62,293 bases of DNA from SAR86 cluster bacterium AG-422-E19 (GCA_003213595.1 QCMR01000003.1:71346-133638), one strand, 5' to 3'; counted from the first letter of the stretch, positions 1 to 8,161 are shown. The notes: a model not told the origin generated them from the letters alone. Program-made: numbers and translations.

Positions 1-530
1 AATGCAAGATTCATTGCAATAATCAAGGATTCTTTTTCTTTATTATTGACAGAATTTTCAAGGGCTATTGACCAGCTTTTAAGCGCTTCCTCAAAGTTAT
101 TTTGTTGAAAATAATTTAAACCTTGAAGAGATAGAGCTCTTGTATCGGACGGATTTAAATATAAAGATTTTTCTACATGGCTGGTGACGTCGCTACTAAA
201 TTTACCTTGTAACTCATAATATGACTCAGCCAGAAAAGAATGTACGCTAGAATCAATCAAATCTGGATATTCATCTACCAAAAAATTAAAACTTTTAATT
301 GCTAATTTAAATTTTTCATCATAAAAAAATTTCTTTCCAGAGAGCATTACTTCTGATGCATTCAAGTATTTAAAATCTATCTGCATATCACGCAGGTCAT
401 TCGAGGTAAGAAACGCAAAGTAATCGTCTTGAAATGCGAATTTTTTTAAAGAGCCATAACCTTGTATCAGAAAAAAAAGAAAAAAAGAAAAAATGATGAT
501 TGTGAAGTAGCTAATAACTTTAGAATTCAT
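1..530 (-). CDS. ccmI: CcmI-like TPR protein of cytochrome c maturation (N-terminal part, cut by window edge)
   Basis: An open frame of 176 codons runs from an ATG at 530 off the left edge with no stop. Residues about 4-20 form one hydrophobic membrane segment (IIIFSFFLFFLI). The rest is soluble and helical, with TPR-like spacing (ALKSWSIALEN, AESYYELQGK). The ATG overlaps the ccmH stop as ATGA, so it is translationally coupled and is the last visible gene of the ccm operon. CcmI is the apocytochrome c chaperone that works with CcmF/CcmH; position and TPR character support that role. The sequence alone would also fit an NrfG-like TPR protein. Confidence 0.75.
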   Translation of the reverse strand, partial: MNSKVISYFTIIIFSFFLFFLIQGYGSLKKFAFQDDYFAFLTSNDLRDMQIDFKYLNASEVMLSGKKFFYDEKFKLAIKSFNFLVDEYPDLIDSSVHSFLAESYYELQGKFSSDVTSHVEKSLYLNPSDTRALSLQGLNYFQQNNFEEALKSWSIALENSVNNKEKESLIIAMNLA

Positions 531-895
531 TTTTTTAAAAAATTGAAAAGGAAGAAAATTCCAATAACGATCAGCAATAAAGGAAATCCATATAAAATTA
601 AAATTGATATTTTATTTTCTGGCATAAACAAAATACCCTCTCCATAAAGTTTGATTAAATTACTTTTAATTTCTCTGGGAGTTTTGCCATTTTCAAGTTC
701 AATAAAAATGGCGTTTTTCAAATCATTTGCTATATCTGAGTCAGATTCTGCAATGGAGGATCCTGCACAAAGCGGACAACTTATTTCCTGTGATAACTCT
801 ATAAAATCATTTTCTAAATTTTCATTCGAAAAATCATAAATATTCTTCGCTTCTAAAGAAAAAGATAGAAAAAAAACTGGTATCAAGAACAACAT
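527..895 (-). CDS. ccmH: Cytochrome c maturation thiol-disulfide protein CcmH
   Basis: 122 residues: a signal peptide or anchor (about 1-16), a periplasmic three-helix domain with the redox motif C40-P-L-C43, and a C-terminal membrane segment (about 98-118). This is the short CcmH form with only the CcmH-N domain, the TPR part being the separate downstream gene. CcmH reduces apocytochrome CXXCH cysteines before heme attachment by CcmF. The usual LRCxxC motif reads SCPLC here. It lies 2 bases after ccmG and shares an ATGA overlap with ccmI. Confidence 0.93.
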   Translation of the reverse strand: MLFLIPVFFLSFSLEAKNIYDFSNENLENDFIELSQEISCPLCAGSSIAESDSDIANDLKNAIFIELENGKTPREIKSNLIKLYGEGILFMPENKISILILYGFPLLLIVIGIFFLFNFLKK

Positions 896-897
896 TT

Positions 898-1407
898 TTA
901 ATTATTGATTAAGGGAATAAATTTATCTTTCCAAACTTTTTCAGACATGATGCCGATATGTTTTTGTAAAATTTTATCCTCTCTAAGAAGATAAGTTTCC
1001 GGTGCTCCAGATACTCCAAGATTAAAACCATATGTGCCTTCTTGATCATAAAGATTCACGGAATAAGGATTTCCATATTGATCTAACCATTTAAGCGCTT
1101 TTTCTAAATCATCTTTATAGTTCAATCCAACAATATTCCAACCTTCGGTTTTTTTTGTCATCAGAAATCCATGTTCTAACTTGCAATTAATACACCATGT
1201 AGCCCAAACGTTTAATAAAGAAAATTCATTCTTTTTTAAAAAACTTACATCCAGAAGATTTCCATCAAAGGTTTTTATCTCTCCTGAGGGAAGATTTTTT
1301 TCTGGAAAATTAACTTCACTCTCTTCAAAAAGATTTACAAAAAAAATAGAGAAGATAAATAAAGTCAAAATTAGAGAAAAATAACCTATATATCTTGTGA
1401 TTTTCAT
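898..1407 (-). CDS. ccmG: Periplasmic thiol:disulfide interchange protein CcmG/DsbE
   Basis: 169 residues. A membrane anchor (about 9-26) is followed by a thioredoxin-like domain with active site W71-C72-I-N-C75 and the cis-Pro region SGAPETYL, both characteristic of CcmG. It passes electrons from DsbD/CcdA to CcmH or the apocytochrome in the periplasm. The ATG at 1407 overlaps the ccmF stop by four bases. Length matches the family, and position between ccmF and ccmH makes the assignment firm. Confidence 0.95.
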   Translation of the reverse strand: MKITRYIGYFSLILTLFIFSIFFVNLFEESEVNFPEKNLPSGEIKTFDGNLLDVSFLKKNEFSLLNVWATWCINCKLEHGFLMTKKTEGWNIVGLNYKDDLEKALKWLDQYGNPYSVNLYDQEGTYGFNLGVSGAPETYLLREDKILQKHIGIMSEKVWKDKFIPLINN

Positions 1408-3263
1408 AAGCTTTTAAATCTAAACAAACTTAAAAATCCTCCAAAAGCCATTATCAAAGCTCCCAGCCAAATGAGTCTAACAAAAGGCTTCAATTGAGCC
1501 TTTACCACCCAACCCTCTTCAACCTGGTCTCCAATAGAAATATACAAATCTTCTTTGATAGAAGGATGTATTGCCGCTTCAGTCATTATTGATTTTGAAA
1601 CCGGATAATACCTTTTCTCAGCAATCAAATTAAACTCTTGATTTAAATTTTCTACTCTAAAACTTACTTCATCTGAAGAGAAATTTTGAGCAATGTTTTT
1701 TTCTTCTCCAAGATAAGTGATTTTATAGTTTTCCAATTCAAAAGGCTTTTCCTTGAAAGCGATTAACTCTTTTTGAGATTCTAAAGATGAAACAAGTCCT
1801 ATTCCTAAAATCATTACTGCTATTCCAAAATGTGAAAATCCCATTGATAAATTCACTTTTCTGGAATTTTTTATTTGTAAAAAAGCGTAATAAATTAGAC
1901 CTGCCAAAATACTAGAAATCATTAAGTTCGTTACTGTGATTGATACTGAAATATTTTTTAAAAAAAGCGCACTCAAACTAACAGTCAATAATATTAAGAT
2001 TGCAAAATAAGCGTATAGGGTTTTAGTTTCGGTTGTTCTTGACGACCAGTTGCTAAGAATTCCAAATCCCTGAAAAAAAGCCAAAAAGAATGTAATGGGT
2101 ACGGTTACTGAATCAAAATAAGGTTTACCCACAGAAATATCTTTTCCTCCAGAAAAAATTTCATAGATTATTGGGTAAATAGTCCCAAAAAGAATAGCAA
2201 CCGCCAAAATAATTAAAAATACGTTATTAATTAAAAAGAAAAATTCTCTAGAAAGAATAGATCCATATTTATAACTTAAATCAGTTAGTTTTGAGCTTGA
2301 GTAAACAATCAAAGAAAAAATTAAAACAAATAAAATTATGAAAAGAAGAATCAAGCCTCTTTCAGGGTCTAAGGCAAAAGTGTGGACTGAGGTAACAATC
2401 CCAGACCTAACTAAAAATAAGCCAATGTAGCTGGATAAAATTGCACCTAGAGATAAAAGCACCGTCCACTTAGAAAAAATATTTCTCTTAGAGGTTGCTA
2501 TAGCAGAATGAATTAAAGCTGTTGCAATAAGCCAAGGTATTAAAGAGGAATTTTCAACAGGATCCCAAAACCACCAACCTCCCCAACCAAGTTCATAGTA
2601 AGCCCACCAACTACCGAGTGCTATACCCAAAGTCAAAAATGACCAAGAAATTACTGACCAATTTTTTAAATCGCTTGCCCAATTTTTATAACTTGGGTCT
2701 ACACAGCGCGCCATAGCAATAGCAAATGGTAAAGTCAGAGCGGTATAGCCAAGATAAAGAGTCGGCGGATGAATGGTAAAAGCAAAATCTTGCAGCAAAG
2801 GATTTAAGTCCAAACCTCCTTCGGGAGAGAAAGGAAGTAATCTTTCGAAAGGATTTGAAGTAAAGATGACAAAACCTGAAAAAAGGGAAAATATGACGAA
2901 TAGAAAAAATATGCCAAAACTAGATTGAGATTTTAAGAAGAAAATCAAAGTCCAAAGACTAAGAAATAAAAGATACAAAAGCATAGAACCTTCATGACCA
3001 CCCCATAGTGCAGCAAATTTATAATAATCAGGCAGATTTTCATTCGAGTTATTTGCCACATACAAAACACTAAAATCGTCAGTTAAAAAACTTATTTCAA
3101 GACATATAAAACTCAAAAGAACACTGAAAAAGAATAGATAAACTATTTTAGGAGAAATAATAAAATTGTTATTTCTATAAAACGAGAAAGAGTTGCCAAA
3201 GACATAAAAACTAGAAATGGTAAAAGCTAGAATTAAAAATAATAAACCTATTTCTGGAATCAT
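1404..3263 (-). CDS. ccmF: Heme lyase subunit CcmF
   Basis: 619 residues, multi-spanning membrane protein. It carries the tryptophan-rich WWD heme-handling motif at about 226-245 (GWGGWWFWDPVENSS) and conserved periplasmic His regions (WGGHEGSM at 87-94, TIHPPTLY at 163-170). CcmF ligates heme delivered by holo-CcmE to reduced apocytochrome c. It is slightly shorter than typical homologues (about 640-660). Its ATG overlaps the ccmE stop as ATGA. No truncation is visible: the periplasmic C-terminal domain and final membrane helix are present. Confidence 0.97.
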   Translation of the reverse strand: MIPEIGLLFLILAFTISSFYVFGNSFSFYRNNNFIISPKIVYLFFFSVLLSFICLEISFLTDDFSVLYVANNSNENLPDYYKFAALWGGHEGSMLLYLLFLSLWTLIFFLKSQSSFGIFFLFVIFSLFSGFVIFTSNPFERLLPFSPEGGLDLNPLLQDFAFTIHPPTLYLGYTALTLPFAIAMARCVDPSYKNWASDLKNWSVISWSFLTLGIALGSWWAYYELGWGGWWFWDPVENSSLIPWLIATALIHSAIATSKRNIFSKWTVLLSLGAILSSYIGLFLVRSGIVTSVHTFALDPERGLILLFIILFVLIFSLIVYSSSKLTDLSYKYGSILSREFFFLINNVFLIILAVAILFGTIYPIIYEIFSGGKDISVGKPYFDSVTVPITFFLAFFQGFGILSNWSSRTTETKTLYAYFAILILLTVSLSALFLKNISVSITVTNLMISSILAGLIYYAFLQIKNSRKVNLSMGFSHFGIAVMILGIGLVSSLESQKELIAFKEKPFELENYKITYLGEEKNIAQNFSSDEVSFRVENLNQEFNLIAEKRYYPVSKSIMTEAAIHPSIKEDLYISIGDQVEEGWVVKAQLKPFVRLIWLGALIMAFGGFLSLFRFKSL

Positions 3264-3682
3264 TTTTCAAGAGCCTTTTTTACTTCTTTAGGAACATAGT
3301 TTTCATCATGCTTAGCTAAAATTTGATAAGCATCAAGACTCATCTTGCTTTTATCAAAGTAGCCTGTAGCAACTACTCCAGCGTTTTCTTTAAATAAATC
3401 TGGAAGAATGCCTGTGTAATTTACGGCAATAGATTTTTTTAAGTCAGTAATTATGAATTCTATTTCTAAAGAGTTTGTTGATCTCCTTAAACTTCCAATT
3501 TCAACCAAACCTCCTGCTCTAATTGCATTTCTTCCTTGAGGTGGATTCTCAAACAAATCTGAAGGTGAGTAGAATAAATTTACATTGTCTCTGATGGCAA
3601 AATAAACCAAAACAAAAGCAAGGACTGAACAAAAAACTATGAACAGAACTCCGTAAAGTCTTTTTAATCTATGTTGTTTCAT
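3260..3682 (-). CDS. ccmE: Periplasmic heme chaperone CcmE
   Basis: I start this gene at the ATG at 3682 (MKQHRLKRLYG), giving 140 residues, rather than at an in-frame start 66 bases upstream, because that one would run through ccmD. It has an N-terminal membrane anchor (about 9-30), an OB-fold domain, and the heme-binding motif H125-DEN-Y129, whose His forms the covalent heme adduct. CcmE shuttles heme from CcmABCD to CcmF. The ATG overlaps the ccmD stop as TAATG, and the gene ends in an ATGA overlap with ccmF. Confidence 0.96.
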   Translation of the reverse strand: MKQHRLKRLYGVLFIVFCSVLAFVLVYFAIRDNVNLFYSPSDLFENPPQGRNAIRAGGLVEIGSLRRSTNSLEIEFIITDLKKSIAVNYTGILPDLFKENAGVVATGYFDKSKMSLDAYQILAKHDENYVPKEVKKALEK

Positions 3683-3807
3683 TATTTTTTTATCTTGGAT
3701 TCGTTCTTTTTGATTTTTACCAGTGGCAAATAAATTAGAAGCAAGCAAATAAATCCCGTTATTGAAACAACCGTCCAGATATGAATATTAAATTCTCCAA
3801 AATACAT
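3682..3807 (-). CDS. ccmD: Heme exporter small subunit CcmD
   Basis: A 41-codon gene that I read directly from the sequence between ccmC and ccmE; it begins MYFGEFNIHIW. It has one membrane helix (about 12-30) and a lysine-rich cytoplasmic tail (KIKKNESKIKK), the expected CcmD topology. CcmD stabilises the CcmABC complex and is needed to release holo-CcmE. It starts 2 bases after the ccmC stop, and its TAA overlaps the ccmE ATG by one base. Sequence conservation in CcmD is weak, so the name rests on size, topology and position. Confidence 0.85.
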   Translation of the reverse strand: MYFGEFNIHIWTVVSITGFICLLLIYLPLVKIKKNESKIKK

Positions 3808-3809
3808 AG

Positions 3810-4559
3810 TTAATTATTGCTTGAAAGTTTTTTGAACCATTCCTTGTTTTGCTCTCTGGAAGATATTTCTGCTCTCATAAAAAGCAGTCCAGTAAAAAAA
3901 ACAAACAAATAAACGCCTAGAATTGAGAGTAATAACGGGATAAGCATTTCACTGGAAATAGAGGACTCGCCGGAAATTGATATTGATGCAGGCTGATGAA
4001 GGGTGTTCCACCAATCAACTGATTTTTTTACTATCGGAAGATTTACAACTCCAACCAAAGTTATTATTGAAACCGCGGTGTCGGCAGACTTTCTAGAGGC
4101 AAAAGTTGATTGCATGCCAATGATAGCCAAATAAAATAAAAAGAGTACTAAAGTAGAGGTTAGTCGGGCATCCCATACCCACCAAGTTCCCCAAGTTGGC
4201 TGACCCCAGATAGCTCCGCTTAGTAATCCAATAAAGGTAAAAGCTGCACCTATTGGAGCAAGACTTTTGATATAGACTCCTGCCATTTTCATACGCCATA
4301 TTAAAAAAACTGCTGCCGCAACAGACATTGAATAATAAATTACTTGAGATACAGATACTGCTGGAACGTGAAAATATATTATTCGATAAACATCTCCTTG
4401 AACCGCGTCGGTAGGAGAAAAAAATAAGCCCCAAATCGAAGAAATGACTATCAACGAAATACTAAAAAACCCTACAAATGGAATTACTTTGCCAGAGATT
4501 TTATAAAACCAAGGATAAGATCCAAGTTTGTGATAAAAATTCTTTAATTTCTGAAACAT
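3810..4559 (-). CDS. ccmC: Heme exporter membrane protein CcmC
   Basis: 249 residues with six predicted membrane helices. The WWD-type motif is at about 119-132 (GQPTWGTWWVWDAR), flanked by the periplasmic heme-ligand His regions YFHVPAVS (H64) and TLHQPAS. CcmC loads heme onto CcmE together with CcmD. It starts 2 bases downstream of the ccmB stop. Length and motifs are standard. Confidence 0.96.
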   Translation of the reverse strand: MFQKLKNFYHKLGSYPWFYKISGKVIPFVGFFSISLIVISSIWGLFFSPTDAVQGDVYRIIYFHVPAVSVSQVIYYSMSVAAAVFLIWRMKMAGVYIKSLAPIGAAFTFIGLLSGAIWGQPTWGTWWVWDARLTSTLVLFLFYLAIIGMQSTFASRKSADTAVSIITLVGVVNLPIVKKSVDWWNTLHQPASISISGESSISSEMLIPLLLSILGVYLFVFFTGLLFMRAEISSREQNKEWFKKLSSNN

Positions 4560-4561
4560 AT

Positions 4562-5221
4562 CTAATTAAAATGAAGTTTCAATGCCCCAACCGAAGCAAA
4601 CAAAATAATCGGTAACAAAAAAACAAGTATTGCTGTAAGTAGCAAAATATTTGAAGAAAAATTAATGCCGTTCAATGAATAATTAATCGCCTGAGTACCT
4701 AATATTAAGATTGGTAAACTCAAAGGCATCATTAGTGCAGGCCCAGTGATGCTGTTTTTTCCAAGAGAAAGTGCTCCAGCTAGTGCCCCAAAAAGACAAA
4801 TGGTTGGGGTTCCAATTAACAAACTTATGATTAAAGATTTTAAGCCTTCCTGAGGAAAATAAATTAAAAAAACAGACAAAACAGAAAGGATAATGATAGG
4901 TAAACAACTAAAAATCCAATTCACAAAAATTTTTATCAGTACGATCAATGACAGGTTTTGTCCAGAAGCCAATAAAAGCTCAATGCTTCCATCTTCATAA
5001 TCTTCAGAAAAAATATTTTGAAAAGATATCAAAGTCGATAACAGGACAGTAATCCAAATTAAGCCGGGAGCTAAATTTTTTAATATGTCTGGATCGTTGG
5101 AAATTCCAATTGGATACAAAGAAATAGAAATCAAAAAAAAGACCACTGGGCTGATGAAAGAAGAAGACTTTCTCGAATAGATAAGAAATTCCTTTTTAAG
5201 TATTTTTATAAAGTAAATCAT
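4562..5221 (-). CDS. ccmB: Heme exporter ABC permease CcmB
   Basis: 219 residues, six membrane helices, little polar content. The family segment FSEDYEDGSIELLLASG follows the second helix. CcmB is the membrane half of the CcmAB transporter, whose ATP hydrolysis frees holo-CcmE from CcmC. The ccmA stop and ccmB start overlap as TGATG, so the two are coupled. Identification rests on the motif, size and operon position. Confidence 0.94.
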   Translation of the reverse strand: MIYFIKILKKEFLIYSRKSSSFISPVVFFLISISLYPIGISNDPDILKNLAPGLIWITVLLSTLISFQNIFSEDYEDGSIELLLASGQNLSLIVLIKIFVNWIFSCLPIIILSVLSVFLIYFPQEGLKSLIISLLIGTPTICLFGALAGALSLGKNSITGPALMMPLSLPILILGTQAINYSLNGINFSSNILLLTAILVFLLPIILFASVGALKLHFN

Positions 5222-5799
5222 CAGTTAAAGAGATTCATATCAATCAAAGGAAAATCGTTATTGGATCTATCGTGAGATGAAAAAATAATTTTAGCTCCAG
5301 CATTAATTTTTATATCAAAAATTTCATAAAGAAGATCAGTTGTTTTTCGATCTAAATTATTGAAAGGCTCATCAAGAAGATAGAGATTAGCTGTTGAAAG
5401 CATAAAACTTGCAATATTGATTTTTCGTTTTTGCCCTTCTGAAAGATATGCTGACTGAATATCAGAATGATCAACAAGGTCTAGTTGTTCGAGAACAGAA
5501 TTAATCTGGGAATGAGAAATTTCAGGCAGTCTGATGTCAAAATAAATGTTCTCTCTAGCTGATAAATTGTTTTTTAATCCGGTTTTATGACCGGAGTAAA
5601 ATACTAAATTATCATCTGGAAAAGATAAGTCTCCTTCGTAATTTTTATAGATGCCTGAAAGAATTTTGAGCAAAGTTGATTTTCCAGAACCATTGTCTCC
5701 TACGAGCTTATAAACACAGTCGTTTGCAAATTCAAAGCTCAGATTTGAAAAAATATATTTATCATCAAACTTGTATGATAAATTTGCTGTTTTTAGCAT
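5221..5799 (-). CDS. ccmA: Heme exporter ATP-binding protein CcmA
   Basis: 192 residues, a compact ABC ATPase. Walker A is GDNGSGKST (34-42), the signature LSEGQ is at 119-123, Walker B is LLDEP (141-145), and an H-loop is present (SSHDRS). It energises release of heme-loaded CcmE in the Ccm system I pathway. This is the first gene of the ccm operon; the eight genes behind it follow with gaps of 2 bases or less, or with overlaps. It is somewhat shorter than the usual 205-220 residues, but all nucleotide-binding motifs are present. Confidence 0.95.
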   Translation of the reverse strand: MLKTANLSYKFDDKYIFSNLSFEFANDCVYKLVGDNGSGKSTLLKILSGIYKNYEGDLSFPDDNLVFYSGHKTGLKNNLSARENIYFDIRLPEISHSQINSVLEQLDLVDHSDIQSAYLSEGQKRKINIASFMLSTANLYLLDEPFNNLDRKTTDLLYEIFDIKINAGAKIIFSSHDRSNNDFPLIDMNLFN

Positions 5800-5842
5800 C
5801 TAAATATGCAGTTATTACTAAAATTAATTAATTTCGGAAGTT

Positions 5843-5856
5843 ATTATAACTATAAT
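5843..5856. promoter_or_regulatory. Back-to-back -10 elements of the ccmA/hisI divergent region
   Basis: The 83-base gap between ccmA and hisI contains ATTATA-AC-TATAAT, a perfect inverted repeat. The minus-strand reading (5848-5843) gives TATAAT toward ccmA, and the plus-strand reading (5851-5856) gives TATAAT toward hisI. Predicted start sites fall near 5836 and 5863. No good -35 hexamer is seen for either direction, so these are candidates only. Confidence 0.45.
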
Positions 5857-5882
5857 ATCTATTCAAAATTTGGGTATTAAAT

Positions 5883-6335
5883 ATGGACTTTGGAAAGAGA
5901 ATAAGTATAGAAGCCGTAGAAGAAGGTAACGAATTCATGCCTAAGTTTGATGATCGGGGGCTTATTCCGGTAATAACTATGGAAGAAAGCTCAAATCTAG
6001 TCTTGATGCACGGTTATCTCAACAAAGAAGCTTTAAAACTATCTATTGAGACCAAGCAAGCCCACTATTGGAGCAGAAGCAGAGAGCTGTTGTGGAAAAA
6101 AGGTGAAACTAGCGGTCTTTATCAAAATATCAAGGAAATTCTTGTTGACGATGACCAAGATTGCGTGATTTTTAAAGTAGAAGTTGAAGGTTCAGGAGCA
6201 AGTTGTCACGTTGGTTATAAATCCTGTTTCTATAGATCAGTAGAAAACCTGAAAGATTTGGAGTTTGTAGAAGAAGAGAAATTATTTGATCCTGAGGAAG
6301 TCTACGAAGGACAAGAAAATCCTACCAAACTTTAA
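5883..6335 (+). CDS. hisI: Phosphoribosyl-AMP cyclohydrolase HisI
   Basis: 150 residues. Catalyses opening of the adenine ring of phosphoribosyl-AMP, the third step of histidine synthesis. Diagnostic motifs are HYWSRSR (61-67), KGETSG (73-78), the acidic metal site around D89-D93, and zinc-ligand cysteines C94, C108 and C115 in the CHVGYKSCFYR context. It is a stand-alone cyclohydrolase without a fused HisE domain, and no other his gene is nearby. tRNA-Arg starts 5 bases after its stop and may be co-transcribed. Confidence 0.95.
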   Translation: MDFGKRISIEAVEEGNEFMPKFDDRGLIPVITMEESSNLVLMHGYLNKEALKLSIETKQAHYWSRSRELLWKKGETSGLYQNIKEILVDDDQDCVIFKVEVEGSGASCHVGYKSCFYRSVENLKDLEFVEEEKLFDPEEVYEGQENPTKL

Positions 6336-6340
6336 ATTTA

Positions 6341-6416
6341 GCCCTTGTAGTTTAATCGGATAAAACGGCCGCCTCCTAAGTGGCAGCTCCAGGTTCGATT
6401 CCTGGCAGGGGCACCA
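6341..6416 (+). tRNA. tRNA-Arg (anticodon CCU)
   Basis: Cloverleaf read by eye. The acceptor GCCCTTG pairs with CAGGGGC and is followed by discriminator A and an encoded CCA-like end (ACCA, to 6416). The anticodon stem GCCGC/GTGGC closes the loop CTCCTAA, so the anticodon is CCT, decoding AGG. The T arm has GGTTCGATTCC. It sits between hisI and the convergent RRM gene with 5- and 13-base gaps. Confidence 0.96.
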
Positions 6417-6429
6417 AACAGTGAGTTAA

Positions 6430-6669
6430 TTAAGTTCTTGGTTTAGCTTCGTTAACTGTTAGCTTTCTACCTTCAAGATCAAAGTCATTCATGGCTTCAA
6501 TAGCTTCTGGACCTCCAGACTCTAATTCAACAAAGCCAAAGCCTCTTGATCTTTTAGAATCTCTGTCCGTAATGACATTTGCTGATACGACACTGCCAAA
6601 ATCAGAAAATAATTCTTCTAATTTAGAATTGTCGACACTCCATGGGAGATTTCCTACATATAATTTCAT
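6430..6669 (-). CDS. Single-domain RRM RNA-binding protein
   Basis: 79 residues, almost exactly one RNA recognition motif. RNP2 is KLYVGNLPW near the start, and RNP1 is RSRGFGFVEL at about 43-52, with the aromatic residues that stack on RNA bases in place. No glycine-rich tail is present, unlike many cold-inducible bacterial and cyanobacterial relatives. The ATG at 6669 is preceded by AAGGT as a modest ribosome site. It is separated from upstream metY by a terminator, so it probably has its own promoter in the AT-rich 6670-6770 stretch. Likely role is single-stranded RNA binding; targets unknown. Confidence 0.9.
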   Translation of the reverse strand: MKLYVGNLPWSVDNSKLEELFSDFGSVVSANVITDRDSKRSRGFGFVELESGGPEAIEAMNDFDLEGRKLTVNEAKPRT

Positions 6670-6770
6670 ATTTACCTTTTTAGATAATGCATTAAATACT
6701 AAATAAGAATTAATATCAGTTTTATTTAGAAAATTTTTTGAAAAAATTAAGTATATAACTAGAAAATTAT

Positions 6771-6790
6771 CCCTCTTGTTTCCAAGAGGG
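6771..6790 (-). terminator. Intrinsic terminator of metY
   Basis: CCCTCTTG pairs with CAAGAGGG around a four-base loop, 10 bases beyond the metY stop. In the minus direction the stem is followed by ATAATTTTCT, a broken U tract. It isolates metY from the RRM gene downstream. It and the metY leader hairpin are the only clear hairpin-plus-U terminators I noticed in the window. Confidence 0.75.
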
Positions 6791-6800
6791 ATAAAAATTT

Positions 6801-8108
6801 TTATTTTGACGCTTTGTCTATAGCTTGAGAAATATCTGCAATGATATCTTCGGCATTTTCAATACCAATGGATAACCTTACATATCCAGGTGTCACTCCT
6901 GCAGATAACTGCTCCTCAGGAGCAAGCTGACTATGAGTCGTTGTTGCTGGATGAATGGCAAGAGATCTTGAATCTCCAATATTTGCAACATGATAAAGAA
7001 GCTCTAAGGAATCAATAAATTTACTTCCAGCTTCTTTTCCACCAGGCAGCTCAAAACCGATAAGAGCACCATAACCACCGGTCATGTATTTATCTGCTTT
7101 TTCTTTTTCGGCACCTTCAAAAAGACCAGGATAAGTAACTGATTGGACTTTTTTGTTAGAAGCCAAAAATTCAGCAACTTGTTGTGCATTGTTAGCATGT
7201 TCGCGCATTCTCAAAGGCAAGGTTTCTAATCCTTGTATAAACATCCATGCGTTGAAAGGGCTCATAGCTCCACCCAAGTCTCTAAGAAGAGTAGTTCTTA
7301 ATTTGAGTAAGTAAGCAAATGGTAAGCCCATGTTTTTGGTCACTTGCTCATCCCAGACAACGCCACCATAACAAGGATCAGGAGTATTTAAAGCAGGCTG
7401 TCTATCTGCGCCAGCTTTGCCCCAATCAAAATTACCCCCATCAAGGATAAGCCCTCCGATAGTTGTTCCATGCCCGCCTATGTATTTTGTAGTTGAATAG
7501 GTAGTTACTGCAGCACCGTGGTCAAATGGACGACAAAGAACTGGGGCAGCCGTATTGTCTACGATCAAAGGTATGTCGTGTTTTCTACCTATTTCTGCAA
7601 CTTCACCAATTGGAAATACTTGAAGTTTCGGATTAGGCAGAGTTTCTGCAAAATAAGCTCTGGTTTTATCGTCAGTAGCTTTTTCAAAATTAGCTGGATC
7701 AGTAGGATCTACAAATCTAACTTCAATTCCCATTTCTTTAAGATTGTTTTTAAACTGGTTGTACGTTCCGCCATACAAATGTGAAGAAGAAACAATGTTA
7801 TCCCCTGCTCTAGCAACGTTTTGAATTGAATACGCCGATGCGGTTTGTCCCGAAGAAACAGCCAAACCTGCTGCTGCTCCATCTAAAGCTGCCATTCTTT
7901 GTTCTAGTACGTCACAAGTTGGGTTCATGATTCGGGTATAAATGTTTCCGAATTCCTGCAAACCAAATAGGCTTGCTGCATGAGCAGTATCGTTGAACTG
8001 ATAACTTGTAGTTTGGTGAATGGGAACAGCTACCGAACCGGTAGTTTCATCATTACGCCACCCCGCGTGCAGAGCAATCGTCTCTAAATTTTTTCCTTCA
8101 TATGCCAT
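6801..8108 (-). CDS. metY: O-acetylhomoserine aminocarboxypropyltransferase (sulfhydrylase) MetY
   Basis: 435 residues, Cys/Met-metabolism PLP enzyme. The Schiff-base lysine is K208 in TTYSTTKYIGG. PLP-phosphate binding residues lie in SSGQTASAY (about 85-93) and YTRIMNPT (57-64). The length and insertions (about 425-435, versus about 390 for MetB/MetZ) favour MetY, which makes homocysteine from O-acetylhomoserine and sulfide. The ATG at 8108 is preceded by GGAG at a normal distance. The gene is monocistronic between its own terminators, and expression is probably controlled by the SAM-II riboswitch in its leader. O-succinylhomoserine as the substrate is possible but less likely. Confidence 0.93.
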   Translation of the reverse strand: MAYEGKNLETIALHAGWRNDETTGSVAVPIHQTTSYQFNDTAHAASLFGLQEFGNIYTRIMNPTCDVLEQRMAALDGAAAGLAVSSGQTASAYSIQNVARAGDNIVSSSHLYGGTYNQFKNNLKEMGIEVRFVDPTDPANFEKATDDKTRAYFAETLPNPKLQVFPIGEVAEIGRKHDIPLIVDNTAAPVLCRPFDHGAAVTTYSTTKYIGGHGTTIGGLILDGGNFDWGKAGADRQPALNTPDPCYGGVVWDEQVTKNMGLPFAYLLKLRTTLLRDLGGAMSPFNAWMFIQGLETLPLRMREHANNAQQVAEFLASNKKVQSVTYPGLFEGAEKEKADKYMTGGYGALIGFELPGGKEAGSKFIDSLELLYHVANIGDSRSLAIHPATTTHSQLAPEEQLSAGVTPGYVRLSIGIENAEDIIADISQAIDKASK

Positions 8109-8129
8109 GGTTTATCTCCATAAATTATT

Positions 8130-8161
8130 AAAAAAAACCTGTTTGCTTTCGCTAAACAGGT
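8130..8161 (-). terminator. Leader terminator (attenuator) of metY
   Basis: On the minus strand ACCUGUUU and AAACAGGU form an 8-bp stem, extended by GC/GC with one bulged A and closed by a GAAA tetraloop, then directly followed by a run of eight U. It lies 9 bases after the aptamer and 21 bases before the metY start codon. That makes it a premature terminator in the leader rather than the end of another gene. Its 5' arm (CCUGUUUAGC) is also complementary to the aptamer 3' strand. Confidence 0.85.

Noticed and set aside
3683-3748. Upstream extension of ccmE by 22 codons
   Set aside because: The extension overlaps a plausible ccmD frame almost entirely, and CcmE proteins start at the basic MKQHRLKR-type segment. 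The ATG at 3682 is also coupled to the ccmD stop.
4093-4434. Second minus-strand frame of 113 codons within ccmC
   Set aside because: It is an out-of-frame shadow of ccmC, which has intact family motifs in the other frame.
8137-8161. The metY leader hairpin as a plus-strand terminator
   Set aside because: On the plus strand the stem is followed by A-rich sequence, not T; no plus-strand gene ends there.
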